Of a stretch of 64,000 bases of DNA, positions 56,201 through 64,000 are shown piece by piece (the stretch's first letter is position 1; each line of letters starts with the position of its first letter). The notes under the pieces were generated by a model that made no database searches, was not told where the DNA came from, and saw only the letters and a list, made by a program, of their open reading frames with translations. Position numbers and translations under genes: made by a program. The stretch is from contig NZ_CP117877.1 in the NCBI RefSeq assembly GCF_028736115.1, positions 2,170,001 to 2,234,000 on the forward strand, read 5' to 3'. This DNA comes from Mucilaginibacter sp. KACC 22063. Lineage in GTDB: Bacteria > Bacteroidota > Bacteroidia > Sphingobacteriales > Sphingobacteriaceae.

Positions 56201-57923
56201 CTTCCAAATATCTTTGCGATAGTATCAGCGCAGCTTGGGTATCATTCAGCAGCCATGCCACACGTTCTGCAGGATAGTCCGGATCGACAGGCACGTAAGC
56301 AGCGCCTGCTTTTAAAATGGCTAACATGCCTATTACTGTCTCCAGGCTTTTATTGGTGAATAATGCAACGAGTGTATCAGGGCTAAGCGGCTTTCCTTCC
56401 TTTTGGTTAAACCGCTTTCTTATCTCCAAAGCGAGTTGGTTGCTTCTGTTATTTAGTTCCCGGTAGCTTAGTGTTGTGCCTTTGTAAACCAGCGCCGTAT
56501 TTTCCGGGGTAATCATCGCCTGTACTTCAAAAAGTTCATGAAGAGTTTTTTCCTTTGGATAAGGTCTGTCTGTCATGTTCCACTCATAAACTATTTGTCG
56601 ATAAGCTTTTGGGGTAATCAGGTGTAGCCTGTTGTGCTTTTTTTCGGGATTGGTTATTACCTGTTTAAGCAGGTAAGCCAGCGTTTCTGTATGCCCTATG
56701 GCTTTATCGCTGTCCAAATAATTGGCATCATACTGTAACTTAAAAACAACTCTTTTTTTATCTTCAAAAGCCAGGATGCCTAAAGGATAATCTACTTTAT
56801 CAATATCATTGCGAATCGTAGTTTTCAGGCCAACCGGCTCATCTGCGGGTTCAGGATAGTTTTCAAACACAAATAAACTATGAAACAGCCGCTCGCCGTT
56901 TTTTTGAATTTTGGCGAGGTCGGCAAAGCTATGGGTGCTCAGCTCCATTATATTCTGCTGAACCTGTTGCAATTGCTGTTTAATGCTTAATTCATTATCC
57001 CAGTCAATTGCTAATGGCAATGTATTTACATACAGACCTACGCTATCTTCAATGCCTTCAATCGGCAGATCGCGCCCGGATACCGTTGTTCCAACTATCG
57101 TTGTTCGTTTCGAGCTGTAAACCTGCAACAATTTATGCCATGCAAACTGCAGTACCGCATTAACAGTAATTCCTTCCTGCCGGCAGAATGACTTCAGCCG
57201 GTCGTAAAAATCGCCGTTTATCTCGTATTGCTGTTCCTCCGGGTTTTCCATGCGCCGATAACTATTTGCATCAAACAGTTTACTGAGCAGCGAATTAATA
57301 TCATTGGCAGTTTCTTCGGCGATAAAATGGTTGCTCCAGTATTCCTGCGTCGCCTGTTTATTTTCTGCTATATATTCCTGGGCCAATATATATGCGACAT
57401 CTTCATCTATACATACTTCACGATTTTCAATAACGGCCTGGTAATACCGGTGCAGGCTGGCCAGTAGCACAGGTTCGCTCCAGCCATCGGTTATGGCATG
57501 GTGCTCGCTTTTCAGTACGGTATAATAATTTTCAGCCTGTTTAATAATATGAATACGAAGCAGGGTAGGGTTGGTCAGGTCAAATCCTACTTTACGATCC
57601 TCAGTTTGTATAAAATCAATGGCCTGATCTTTTTCCTCCTGGGTTGCAAGTTGGCTTAGGTCGTGTAGTCGATAATTCAGCTTACCATTACTGTAGATAA
57701 CCTGTATAACATCTTCTTCCCAGTTAAAGGCCGTCCTTAGAATAGGATAGCGGGCTATACAATACTCCCAGGCCCGGATGTATTTTTCAACGTCTAAAGC
57801 CTGGTAATAATCATACAATATTTGCATGCGGTATGCGTCATCATCGGGCTGGCTTAGCGCATGATAAATAAACCCCTGCTGTAAACTGGTGGCGGGATAG
57901 ATATATTTGATTTCGTTAGACAT
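50244..57923 (-). CDS. NRPS: C-A-T-E-C-A-T
   Basis: 2559-residue synthetase adding two residues. Order: condensation (1-440, H141-H142 in SEHHAITDGW), adenylation (455-960), carrier (S1006, LGGDSILSIQ), epimerisation (1050-1480, H1192 in AAHHMVIDSVSW, plus EGHGREEI and FNYLGQFD), condensation (H1641 in TEHHAITDGW), adenylation (1945-2450), carrier (S2507). The first residue becomes D. Both condensation domains share a YPA(T/S)SLQQGFIYHAL opening, unlike those in the next protein, and both follow an epimerisation domain, so they fit D-donor (DCL) condensation. The carrier-epimerisation segment is nearly identical at DNA level to that in the upstream gene. The start lies 2 bp after the upstream stop. 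Confidence 0.95.
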   Translation of the reverse strand: MSNEIKYIYPATSLQQGFIYHALSQPDDDAYRMQILYDYYQALDVEKYIRAWEYCIARYPILRTAFNWEEDVIQVIYSNGKLNYRLHDLSQLATQEEKDQAIDFIQTEDRKVGFDLTNPTLLRIHIIKQAENYYTVLKSEHHAITDGWSEPVLLASLHRYYQAVIENREVCIDEDVAYILAQEYIAENKQATQEYWSNHFIAEETANDINSLLSKLFDANSYRRMENPEEQQYEINGDFYDRLKSFCRQEGITVNAVLQFAWHKLLQVYSSKRTTIVGTTVSGRDLPIEGIEDSVGLYVNTLPLAIDWDNELSIKQQLQQVQQNIMELSTHSFADLAKIQKNGERLFHSLFVFENYPEPADEPVGLKTTIRNDIDKVDYPLGILAFEDKKRVVFKLQYDANYLDSDKAIGHTETLAYLLKQVITNPEKKHNRLHLITPKAYRQIVYEWNMTDRPYPKEKTLHELFEVQAMITPENTALVYKGTTLSYRELNNRSNQLALEIRKRFNQKEGKPLSPDTLVALFTNKSLETVIGMLAILKAGAAYVPVDPDYPAERVAWLLNDTQAALILSQRYLEEQGKLIFPEGRIIFIDPDEPFYKKNNINNLIQNCTSADLAYVIYTSGTTGKPKGVMVEHRSVTNEILSQLRAIPLTPSDQSLLTAGIIFDAAAECIYMSLLSGGTLHIVDPSSLLDNDFIRNYLKKELITVVNTTPSYLKAISLSQSAHLKYIILGGEPYQQITSSAKIYNTYGPTEATIVSTLTEINSQDPVHIGKPIDNTRAYVLDTHQNVVPVGVTGELYLGGIGVARGYLNQPGLTAERFILNPFATDADKESGYNRLYKTGDMVRWLPDGNLQYIGRNDDQVKINGYRIEPAEITRAVLAIEGIEQACVLAREKITDAVTAKYLVCYYVVNSGKADINSSALQNKLSKVLPSYMVPATYVAMESFPLTVNGKLDKRALPDPDFNLAETERVAPVTETEKEICKIWELLFGMDNISITDNFFRLGGDSILSIQVAGRIRQAGYPCKVKDIFEHKTIAELAAHLQINSSETIIDAEQGILTGELDFLPIQQWFLSHVGESITKPGHWNQSFLIKVPELHTYRLQSIIHELIDRHDVFRIAYSRLSNQLQWRQRYQQRIDVPVLKTLNVSTLTAAGIQQTLTDWQSNFDLEHGPLFQFGYLHGYSDGSARIFMAAHHMVIDSVSWRIVADDLKALYQGVPLPPKSSSYRQWVTCVKKYALQHPDEPAFWQNQLKGMPAYQQEPLFKPTVSRFELSEALTSSLLQNAPAAYHTEINDLLLTALAYALKDINHSDTQIITLEGHGREEIDPSIDLSRTVGWFTTMFPVKIELKGSLKESIQLIKESLRKVPNKGIGFGALATCEQTSFTQSHLPRTSFNYLGQFDGPASDWKIIDDNSGDNVHPENNENNLISVDGMVNAGRLKFIIETRLGAAVTKLLTDSFEYHLKLIISHCTNALQNNFTPSDFRAVKISQSLLDRLADDARHDQNQIAFIYPASSLQQGFIYHALNQPGDDTYRMQAIFDYHQPIDIEKYLQAWAYCIAQYPILRTAFNWEEEVVQVIYSNGKLNYRLHDLSQLTTQEGKHQAIAVFQSEDLKTGFDLTVPGLLRLTIIKQAEDHFTIIKTEHHAITDGWSESILLASLHRYYQALTGNKIIEVKEDTAYIAAREYIAVHKNTVQKYWDDAFAAPKPANNINSLLSKPLHTENYRRVESQAVQNHIINSEKHADLKSFSQQEGITINVLLQFAWHKLLQVYSSAQVSIAGTTVSGRDLPIEGIEDSVGLYINTLPLVIDWENDLNIREQLQHVQQKIMELNTHSFADLAKIQKNGERLFQTLFVYENYLEPVENSSSITATAWDMADKLDYPLGLIVFEQQGALVIRLVYDAAYLTESRAKYLLNTINRIIRQIMDNPGKAHKKISLPDTDEYDKIINGWNVTDRQYPLKTVVQLFEDQAYKTPDSIALIYTGQQLTYEELNNKSNQLALYIRAQYLQDVGRELTRDILVALYLDRGPEMVIAILAVLKAGGAYVPIEINYPRERVEYILNDGNIKLVISNRLLAGQMDFSARSFIFADLAESLYLTGLKTNLPAFNGPQDLACVIYTSGTTGKPKGVMLTHASLTNRILYMIERSGIDAEDHYLFKTNYVFDVSITDIFTHLCAGAKLQVTKEVFDLAELNNLLEISGVTSLHLVPSQYELLADAINASNIIKVYFSGEAITPKIITRVNKNIRILNYYGPTETGEITVYEPKNENDFATIGKLFPNSRHYVLGQGDIPVPIGVIGELFIGGISLALGYLNRHALTDERFIDNPFATKRDRELGYNKLYKTGDLVRWLSDGNLEYVGRNDDQVKIRGHRVELGEIEQVLAQADGLKQSCVLAKERKTGNSITKYLVAYYVPHSDNHSLNENVLGKYLRQLLPAYMVPDMFVEMTHMPLTPNGKLDKQSLPEPDFNTLNSQFILPTTELEAGICRIWQEVLGAERVGIQDDFFRIGGNSILAIQAAHRMSKLLGYELKVGDIFRYKTPEQILSSPVNEIIHDEITGKEFEI
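53685..55138. repeat. 1.45-kb direct repeat, copy 1 (carrier-epimerisation segment)
   Basis: Near-identical to 58193-59646 at a constant offset of 4508 bp, with scattered substitutions and no net insertion at the two ends checked. It spans the end of the adenylation domain (LPSYMVPATYVAMESFPLTV), the carrier and most of the epimerisation domain of the middle NRPS gene. Boundaries are where the two sequences clearly diverge by eye. Confidence 0.9.
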
Positions 57924-57925
57924 AG

Positions 57926-60900
57926 CTATCCCTTCGCTTGTAATTTGTTCAACAAAGATTGGCTGATCTTTACGGCTTTAAAATCACTTGGCGTAAGGGT
58001 GCCGGTTTTATTTTGCAGCACGTTTAAACAATGCTCGTTAATTGCCTTTAGGTGCGTCTCAAAATGGTTGCTTAGTAGGTCGGTTACGTTTTTACCCAGC
58101 TGCGTTTCTATAGTAAACTTCAATTTACCGCCGATTACCATACCTTCCACAAATATCAGGTTATGCTCCCTGTTTTCAATACTAATGCTTGTGCCACTAT
58201 TATCATCAATTAAATTCCAGTCACTGGCTGGGCCATCAAATTGTCCCAGGTAGTTAAAGCTGATAAGCGGCAGGTGACATTGAGTAAAAGAGGTCTGTTC
58301 ACATGTTGCCAATGCTCCGAAACCTATCCCTTTGTTAGGGACCTTTCGCAGGCTTTCTTTAATAAGTTGTATGCTTTCTTTCAGGGATCCTTTCAGCTCC
58401 ATCTTAACGGGGAACATCGTGGTAAACCAACCCACTGTACGGCTCAGATCGATGGAAGGATCAATCTCTTCCCTTCCATGCCCTTCTAATGTTATTCCTT
58501 GTATATCTGAATGATTGATGTCTTTAAGGGCATAGGCCAGCGCAGTCAGCAGCAGGTCGTTGATTTCAGTATGGTAGGCGGCCGGTGCGTTCTGCAACAG
58601 TGAACCGGTTAATGCCTCACTTAATTCAAAGCGGCTAACGGTTGGTTTAAACAGAGGCTCCTGCTGATAAGCAGGCATGCCCTTAAGTTGGTTTTGCCAA
58701 AAGGCAGGTTCATCCGGGTGCTGCAAGGCATATTTTTTAACACAGGTTACCCATTGCCTGTAGCTGCTGCTTTTTGGCGGCAATGGTACCCCTTGATAAA
58801 GCGCTTTAAGATCATCCGCTACTATCCGCCAGCTCACACTGTCGATGACCATGTGGTGTGCCGCCATAAATATGCGGGCACTGCCATCGCTGTAACCATG
58901 CAGGTAACCGAACTGGAATAAGGGTCCATGCTCCAGGTCGAAGTTACTTTGCCAGTCAGTCAATGTCTGCTGTATTTCGGCAGCAGTGAGAGTGCTTACA
59001 TTCAGCGTTTTTAAAGCAGGTACGTCAATTCTTTGCTGATAACGCTGCCTCCACTGAAGTTGGTCTGATGGCCTGCTATAAGCAATCCTGAATACATCGT
59101 GGCGGTCAATCAGCTCATGAATGATACTTTGCAAACGATAGGTATGCAGTTCTGGCACTTTTATTAAAAAGCTTTGGTTCCAATGTCCCGGTTTGGTTAT
59201 TGATTCTCCAACATGCGACAGGAACCATTGCTGGATGGGCAGGAAGTCCAACTCGCCGGTCAAAATTCCCTGTTCGGCATCAATAATGGTTTCTGAGGAA
59301 TTGATATGGAGATGAGCAGCCAGCTCAGCAATGGTTTTATGCTCGAAAATATCTCTCACTTTGCAAGGATACCCGGCCTGCCTGATACGGCCGGCAACCT
59401 GTATGCTTAAAATAGAATCGCCGCCCAGCCTGAAAAAGTTATCGGTGATGCTGATGTTTTCCATACCGAATATCAGCTCCCATATTTTGCATATTTCCTT
59501 TTCTGTTTCGGTAACAGGTGCCACACGTTCTGTTTCAGCAAGGTTAAAATCAGGGTCAGGCAGGGCGCGTTTATCCAGCTTGCCGTTAACCGTTAACGGG
59601 AACGACTCCATCGCTACGTATGTTGCCGGAACCATATAAGATGGAAGGAAAGATGAAATAGTTTGAATGATGCTTTCCCTGCTCAATTGGTTCAGATAGG
59701 GGATGTTGTGATAGCGGTTGTATTTGCTGTTTTCATTAAATACTGTATCCACAAAACCTGATATGAAATCATTTGCCGGTGTTTTCGAAATAATTACATC
59801 AAACCTGTACTTGCCCAGCTCATGATTAAATATCGTATCCCGTTTAATCACTTCAACTCTTATGTTTTTATGCGCTTTTTTGAATTTTGAAAAATAAGCC
59901 GGACTAATTAATAGCTCATTCACCTTAAACGCTGCACGATCAACGTCATGTCGGGAGGCTGGCATACGATTGTGATCAAGCCTTTCTTTAATTAATTCTT
60001 TATGCAGATCGTAATTTCTTATATCACCAAGAAAAATCGAGCCGTTAGCCTTCAACCTGGTAATTGCCTTTTCAACTACATCATCAAAATAATTAATATC
60101 CGGAAAGTACTGGCAAACCGAATTAATGATAATCGTATCATATAATTCACCTTCTGGCAATAAGTCGAGCTGATCTGCCTTTAAGTGATAGAAGGCAGTG
60201 TTAAAAGGTTTACCTTTAAATTGTGCCTTGTGCCTGTTAATGATTGCAAGTGAAAGATCAACCCCGACGTATTTTTTTACGTGGCTTAGCAACGGATACA
60301 TCAACAGGCCGGAACCTACCCCCACCTCAAGTATACAGCCAGGGTTTAAGTTTTTAATTATTGTTAAGATGTTAGTTCGCCATTTTTCCATTTCATCCAA
60401 CGGAATAGGTTCACCGGTGATATAGCTATTCCATCCTGAAAAATCAGCATCCAATATCAGCTCTTCGGTAGTTTTATCGTATTCACTGTCGTAGAGTCCT
60501 TCCCAACCAGCTAATATTTCCTTGTGATCTGTCTTATTATAATTTATGTCCGGGGTGTAATAGGCCACCAGCGTTTTGTACGTTCTTTTTTCCGATGTTC
60601 TGTTTTTAACCACCACACATGACTGGCCAATGCCCTCAATCTGGTTCAAAGCTTGTTCAATTTCGCCCAGCTCTACCCTGAATCCTTTTATCTTCACCTG
60701 GTCATCGTTGCGGCCCAGGTATTGCAGGTTGCCATCTGCAAGCCACCTAACTACATCCCCGGTCTTATATAAACGGTCATAACCTTTTTCCTTATCAGTA
60801 TCTGTTGCAAAATGATTGAATGTAAAACGTTCATCGGTTAACTCCGGATTATTCAGGTATTCCCTTGATAACCCGATACCGCTGATATACAGCTCGCCTT

Positions 60901-63900
60901 TAACGCCCACAGGAACGGGATTCAGGCTGCTATCGAGCACATAATGCTTGAAATTACTGACAGGAATACCCAATGGGATAGATTTGTCGGGCAGATTTTC
61001 ATAAGCTATTTTATAATAAGTAGTTACATCGGTACACTCTGACGGGCCGTAGCTGTTCACGAAATAGCCATTGTGCATTTTTGCTTTAACGGTTTGTAAA
61101 ACACTATCAGGGATTGGCTCTCCGCCTAAAAATATGTATTCAAAAGAATAATGATCCACCTGGAAATAAAGCTCATCCAATATCAGTGAAAATGCGCTTG
61201 GCGAGCAGTTGATGCGGCTAACCGCATGATCTACAATGATATTGCAGATATTGCGTGGATCGAATGGACCGCGGCGGGGTATATAGATCGTAGCTCCGTT
61301 AATAAGTGGTGCCAGGTAGTTTTTCTGTGTAAGGTCAAAACATATTTCTGAGCAGATGATATAGGAAGAGGATGCTGTTAAATTAAACTCATCTGTATAC
61401 CATGTAAGCAAGTTTACCAATGAATGATGCTCCAGCAGCGAAGCTTTTGGTTTCCCGGTAGTTCCGGAAGTGTAGATCACATAAGCGATGTCGCCGGGGC
61501 CGCAATGGCTTTCAAGATTACTTTTGTTTTCAGTGGTATAAAATGCTTCCTCCAGATCTATGTAAACTATCTTTTCAACCGGTAACTTTGAATTAAGACC
61601 AAGGTACTTCTGCGTAAGAACGATTGCGGCGCCGGTATCTTCGATCTGGAAATTAAGCCTTTCTTTAGGGTAGCATGGATCCATAGGGGCGTAGGCGCCG
61701 CCAGCTTTTAGTACCGCTAAAATTGCGATAGTCAGCTCAATGCTACGGTCAAGACATAAAGCAACAATGTTATCGGATTTCATATCCTGACCGGTGCGTA
61801 GCTTGTGCTGCACTCTGATATGCCGGGCCAGTTTATTGCTTTTTTCGTTGAGTTCTTTATAATTAACACTTCGGCCGTCATAAACTAAGGCCGTATTTCC
61901 GGGTGTTCTTTCTACTTGCTCTTCAAACAGGCGACAAATGGTTTTTTCTTTGGCATAAGTTTTTTCCGTTGCGTTCCATTTATGAATAATGCGATCATAT
62001 TCTTCCGGAAGAAGCAGGTTAACCTGGCTGTAGATATTATCGGGAGCACTCACCAATTGATCTAACAGATAAATATAGTGTTCGGTGAGCCTTACAATGG
62101 TGTCTTTATGAAATAGGCTGGTAGCATAGCTGATCAATCCACCAAGTTCTTCTTTGCCGTCATCAATAAATACTGATATATCAAACTTCTCTACCTCATA
62201 AACATCTGCCGCATGATGCGGATTAATATATTTTTTTAAATGCCTTGATGCTTTATTCTGATTACCAAAATTTTGCGCCACGAAAACCACCTGAAAGATC
62301 GGGTGCCTTGAGGGGTCTCTTTCAACACCCATCTCGTCAACCAGCCTGATAAAAGGCAGATCCTGGTAGGTTTGTCCTTCAACTTGTTGCCGGTTTACAT
62401 CTTGAACCAGTTGTGCAAAGGTTTGCCCGGCATGCAAGAGGGTGCGGTTTACCTGCATGTTAACAAAGAAACCGATCATATCTTCGGTTTGCCGGTGATG
62501 CCTGTTGGCAATAGGGCTGCCCATAACAATGTCATCCTGCCCGGTATATTTACCCAACAGCACGTTCATAGCACTCAGCAAAATAGTATTTAGCGTTACA
62601 CCATAATGCCGCGCCAGCATCCTTGCCTTATTGCTCAACTGTTTTTTTATCGTAAAGGAATAATGGGCGCCATTATAACTGATGTTTTGCGGCCTTGGAT
62701 AGTCCGTTGATAGTTCAAGTGTTTGATACCCGCACAACTTCTCCTTCCAGTAATCCATTTGCCTTTTCAGTACCTCGCCTTTGAGATAGTTTCGTTGCCA
62801 GGCCGCATAATCTTTATATTGTATCTCTAATGGCGGCAGGTTGAAACCGGCATCGTTATTAATATAAGCTTCGTAATAGGCTGCCAGCTCCTTCTGAAAT
62901 ATATTTTCTGACCAACCGTCGCTGGCCATGTGATGGATATTTACCATCAGGAATATTTTGCGTTGTGCAGGTTCGCCGTCTTGAGATTGAATAATATAGA
63001 ATTTTGCTTTTATAGGATATTCCTTGGTTAGCTCAAAGGGGCGGTTTATCTCATCTTTTATCAACTGCTCGTAGTCCCGGCCATCGGTAACCAGTATCTC
63101 TTCAATTGGTAATGGTTCATTTCTAACTTCCTGGGTGGCTTGCCCGTCGGGAGATTGTTTAATAATAGTCCTCAATATTTCATGCCGGGCCACCACTTGC
63201 TGTAAGGCATATTTTAAGCCGTCAATGTCGTCTGGGCTTTGCAATTCATAAACATCGGGCATATGGTAGGCATTGGTACCCTGTTCATATTGCTCAATAA
63301 ACCATAAACGCTCCTGTGCGTATGATAGTTCGCCGGTATTTCCGTGTGATACGGGTATTGTAATTTCGCACTGTTTATCCAATTGCGGGATTAATTGTGC
63401 TATGGTGCGGTATTTAAATATATCTGCAACTTTTATATCTTGACCTGTTACCTTACTCATTCGGTGCGAAACCAATATGGCGAGGATAGAGTTGCCGCCC
63501 AATTTGAAGAAATCGTCGGTAATACCCACTTTTTCCACACCGAGTGTTTCCTGCCATATCTTGGAAAGTTCAGCTTCTGTTGCAGTGTTTGGTGCTTCAT
63601 AATTATCAGGCAGGGCACTAAAGTCAGGATCAGGTAACGCACGCCTGTCTAACTTACCATTAGCATTGGTAGGGAATGCTTCTAACGGTACCAATGCCAC
63701 CGGTATCATATAAACAGGAAGAGTTTTAGAGATAGTTTGTAAAACATATAGTGCAGACGGTCCATTTTGGGGGTTCTCCACTACATAATAACCTACCAGA
63801 TATTTGCTGGTATTTGTACCGGTTTGTCGTTCTTTAACAACGACGCAGCTTTGTTTTACGCCCTCAACGGCCGAAATAGCATATTCAATTTCGCCGGGCT

Positions 63901-64000
63901 CTATTCGGTAGCCGTGGATTTTTACCTGGTCGTCTATCCTGCCGAGATATTCAATATTACCATCTGGCAGCCAGCGTACCTGATCGCCGGTACGGTACAT
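57926..64000 (-). CDS. NRPS, 5' end outside window: (A)-T-C-A(N-methyltransferase)-T-E
   Basis: Partial gene; the window starts inside an adenylation domain (YRTGDQVRW, motif A7), so the real start lies beyond 64000 and the in-frame Met at the edge is not it. Visible order (residues counted from the edge): end of adenylation (1-120), carrier (S171), condensation (H356-H357 in HHMASDGW), adenylation (670-1470) interrupted after GRNDDQVKIKGFRVELGEIE by a methyltransferase (about 1150-1420, SAM motif LEVGVGSGLL), carrier (S1529) and epimerisation (H1715). The complete module should add an N-methylated residue and invert it to D. The adenylation core has an unusual CFDLTQKN stretch in place of the FDxSV motif of its neighbours. 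Confidence 0.95.
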   Translation of the reverse strand: MYRTGDQVRWLPDGNIEYLGRIDDQVKIHGYRIEPGEIEYAISAVEGVKQSCVVVKERQTGTNTSKYLVGYYVVENPQNGPSALYVLQTISKTLPVYMIPVALVPLEAFPTNANGKLDRRALPDPDFSALPDNYEAPNTATEAELSKIWQETLGVEKVGITDDFFKLGGNSILAILVSHRMSKVTGQDIKVADIFKYRTIAQLIPQLDKQCEITIPVSHGNTGELSYAQERLWFIEQYEQGTNAYHMPDVYELQSPDDIDGLKYALQQVVARHEILRTIIKQSPDGQATQEVRNEPLPIEEILVTDGRDYEQLIKDEINRPFELTKEYPIKAKFYIIQSQDGEPAQRKIFLMVNIHHMASDGWSENIFQKELAAYYEAYINNDAGFNLPPLEIQYKDYAAWQRNYLKGEVLKRQMDYWKEKLCGYQTLELSTDYPRPQNISYNGAHYSFTIKKQLSNKARMLARHYGVTLNTILLSAMNVLLGKYTGQDDIVMGSPIANRHHRQTEDMIGFFVNMQVNRTLLHAGQTFAQLVQDVNRQQVEGQTYQDLPFIRLVDEMGVERDPSRHPIFQVVFVAQNFGNQNKASRHLKKYINPHHAADVYEVEKFDISVFIDDGKEELGGLISYATSLFHKDTIVRLTEHYIYLLDQLVSAPDNIYSQVNLLLPEEYDRIIHKWNATEKTYAKEKTICRLFEEQVERTPGNTALVYDGRSVNYKELNEKSNKLARHIRVQHKLRTGQDMKSDNIVALCLDRSIELTIAILAVLKAGGAYAPMDPCYPKERLNFQIEDTGAAIVLTQKYLGLNSKLPVEKIVYIDLEEAFYTTENKSNLESHCGPGDIAYVIYTSGTTGKPKASLLEHHSLVNLLTWYTDEFNLTASSSYIICSEICFDLTQKNYLAPLINGATIYIPRRGPFDPRNICNIIVDHAVSRINCSPSAFSLILDELYFQVDHYSFEYIFLGGEPIPDSVLQTVKAKMHNGYFVNSYGPSECTDVTTYYKIAYENLPDKSIPLGIPVSNFKHYVLDSSLNPVPVGVKGELYISGIGLSREYLNNPELTDERFTFNHFATDTDKEKGYDRLYKTGDVVRWLADGNLQYLGRNDDQVKIKGFRVELGEIEQALNQIEGIGQSCVVVKNRTSEKRTYKTLVAYYTPDINYNKTDHKEILAGWEGLYDSEYDKTTEELILDADFSGWNSYITGEPIPLDEMEKWRTNILTIIKNLNPGCILEVGVGSGLLMYPLLSHVKKYVGVDLSLAIINRHKAQFKGKPFNTAFYHLKADQLDLLPEGELYDTIIINSVCQYFPDINYFDDVVEKAITRLKANGSIFLGDIRNYDLHKELIKERLDHNRMPASRHDVDRAAFKVNELLISPAYFSKFKKAHKNIRVEVIKRDTIFNHELGKYRFDVIISKTPANDFISGFVDTVFNENSKYNRYHNIPYLNQLSRESIIQTISSFLPSYMVPATYVAMESFPLTVNGKLDKRALPDPDFNLAETERVAPVTETEKEICKIWELIFGMENISITDNFFRLGGDSILSIQVAGRIRQAGYPCKVRDIFEHKTIAELAAHLHINSSETIIDAEQGILTGELDFLPIQQWFLSHVGESITKPGHWNQSFLIKVPELHTYRLQSIIHELIDRHDVFRIAYSRPSDQLQWRQRYQQRIDVPALKTLNVSTLTAAEIQQTLTDWQSNFDLEHGPLFQFGYLHGYSDGSARIFMAAHHMVIDSVSWRIVADDLKALYQGVPLPPKSSSYRQWVTCVKKYALQHPDEPAFWQNQLKGMPAYQQEPLFKPTVSRFELSEALTGSLLQNAPAAYHTEINDLLLTALAYALKDINHSDIQGITLEGHGREEIDPSIDLSRTVGWFTTMFPVKMELKGSLKESIQLIKESLRKVPNKGIGFGALATCEQTSFTQCHLPLISFNYLGQFDGPASDWNLIDDNSGTSISIENREHNLIFVEGMVIGGKLKFTIETQLGKNVTDLLSNHFETHLKAINEHCLNVLQNKTGTLTPSDFKAVKISQSLLNKLQAKG
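58193..59646. repeat. 1.45-kb direct repeat, copy 2 (carrier-epimerisation segment)
   Basis: Second copy, in the upstream NRPS gene. It begins in the last part of the epimerisation domain and ends at the A10 region right beside the inserted methyltransferase, so the module after the methyltransferase junction is almost a copy of the other. Recent duplication or gene conversion is the simple explanation. Confidence 0.9.

Noticed and set aside
1-64000. CRISPR array, transposase, integrase, tRNA or rRNA
   Set aside because: No regular spacer-repeat pattern, no transposase or integrase reading frame and no tRNA- or rRNA-like sequence was noticed. The only long repeat is the NRPS segment.

Overview
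The window looks like chromosomal DNA of a Bacteroidota bacterium, most likely a soil or plant-associated member of the Sphingobacteriaceae (Mucilaginibacter/Pedobacter-like). This rests on two SusC/SusD pairs with many secreted glycoside hydrolases, Bacteroidota-style lipoprotein and outer-membrane proteins, weak Shine-Dalgarno sites, and moderate-to-low GC. The genus is an inference; there is no rRNA or other marker gene here.

The left 28 kb is a block of carbohydrate-use genes, mostly on the + strand. Unit 1 (60-10602) is SusC, SusD, two GH43 enzymes and a GH97, with a strong terminator after SusD. A PfkB-type sugar kinase follows on the - strand (10867-11733), then a GH28-GH92 pair (12135-16024) and a LacI-type regulator on the - strand (16033-17058). 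Unit 2 (17266-28140) is myo-inositol oxygenase, SusC, SusD, an HGSNAT/NagX-like membrane acetyltransferase, a sodium/solute symporter and a GH89 alpha-N-acetylglucosaminidase. A 19-bp element matching at 17 of 19 positions lies about 110-120 bp upstream of both GH28 and the inositol oxygenase. It is a good candidate for the LacI-type operator linking the two units. The acetyltransferase, GH89 and inositol oxygenase together suggest a glycan that carries alpha-linked glucosamine or N-acetylglucosamine and inositol.

The right 36 kb is specialised metabolism, entirely on the - strand, so it reads from right to left. First comes a large NRPS/PKS assembly line in three coupled genes (57926-64000, cut by the window edge; 50244-57923; 38452-50247). 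It ends with a ketosynthase-acyltransferase-ketoreductase module and a thioesterase, followed by a small 2-oxoglutarate/Fe(II)-type oxygenase (37790-38446). The visible modules would add six amino acids, one N-methylated, two converted to the D form, plus one reduced malonate unit.

Between this assembly line and the sugar block lies what I consider the most interesting system, a compact RiPP locus (28387-37617). It has two near-identical precursor peptides with a double-glycine leader, a TonB-dependent outer-membrane protein between them, and a radical SAM/SPASM enzyme resembling the three-residue cyclophane-forming group. It also has three tandem paralogues of a roughly 290-residue protein I do not recognise, each with a conserved H-x-D...H pattern, and a C39-peptidase ABC exporter that would cut after the double glycine. 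Long hairpins follow each precursor gene. The combination of a single radical SAM enzyme with three candidate metal-dependent oxygenases is, to my knowledge, not a described RiPP class.
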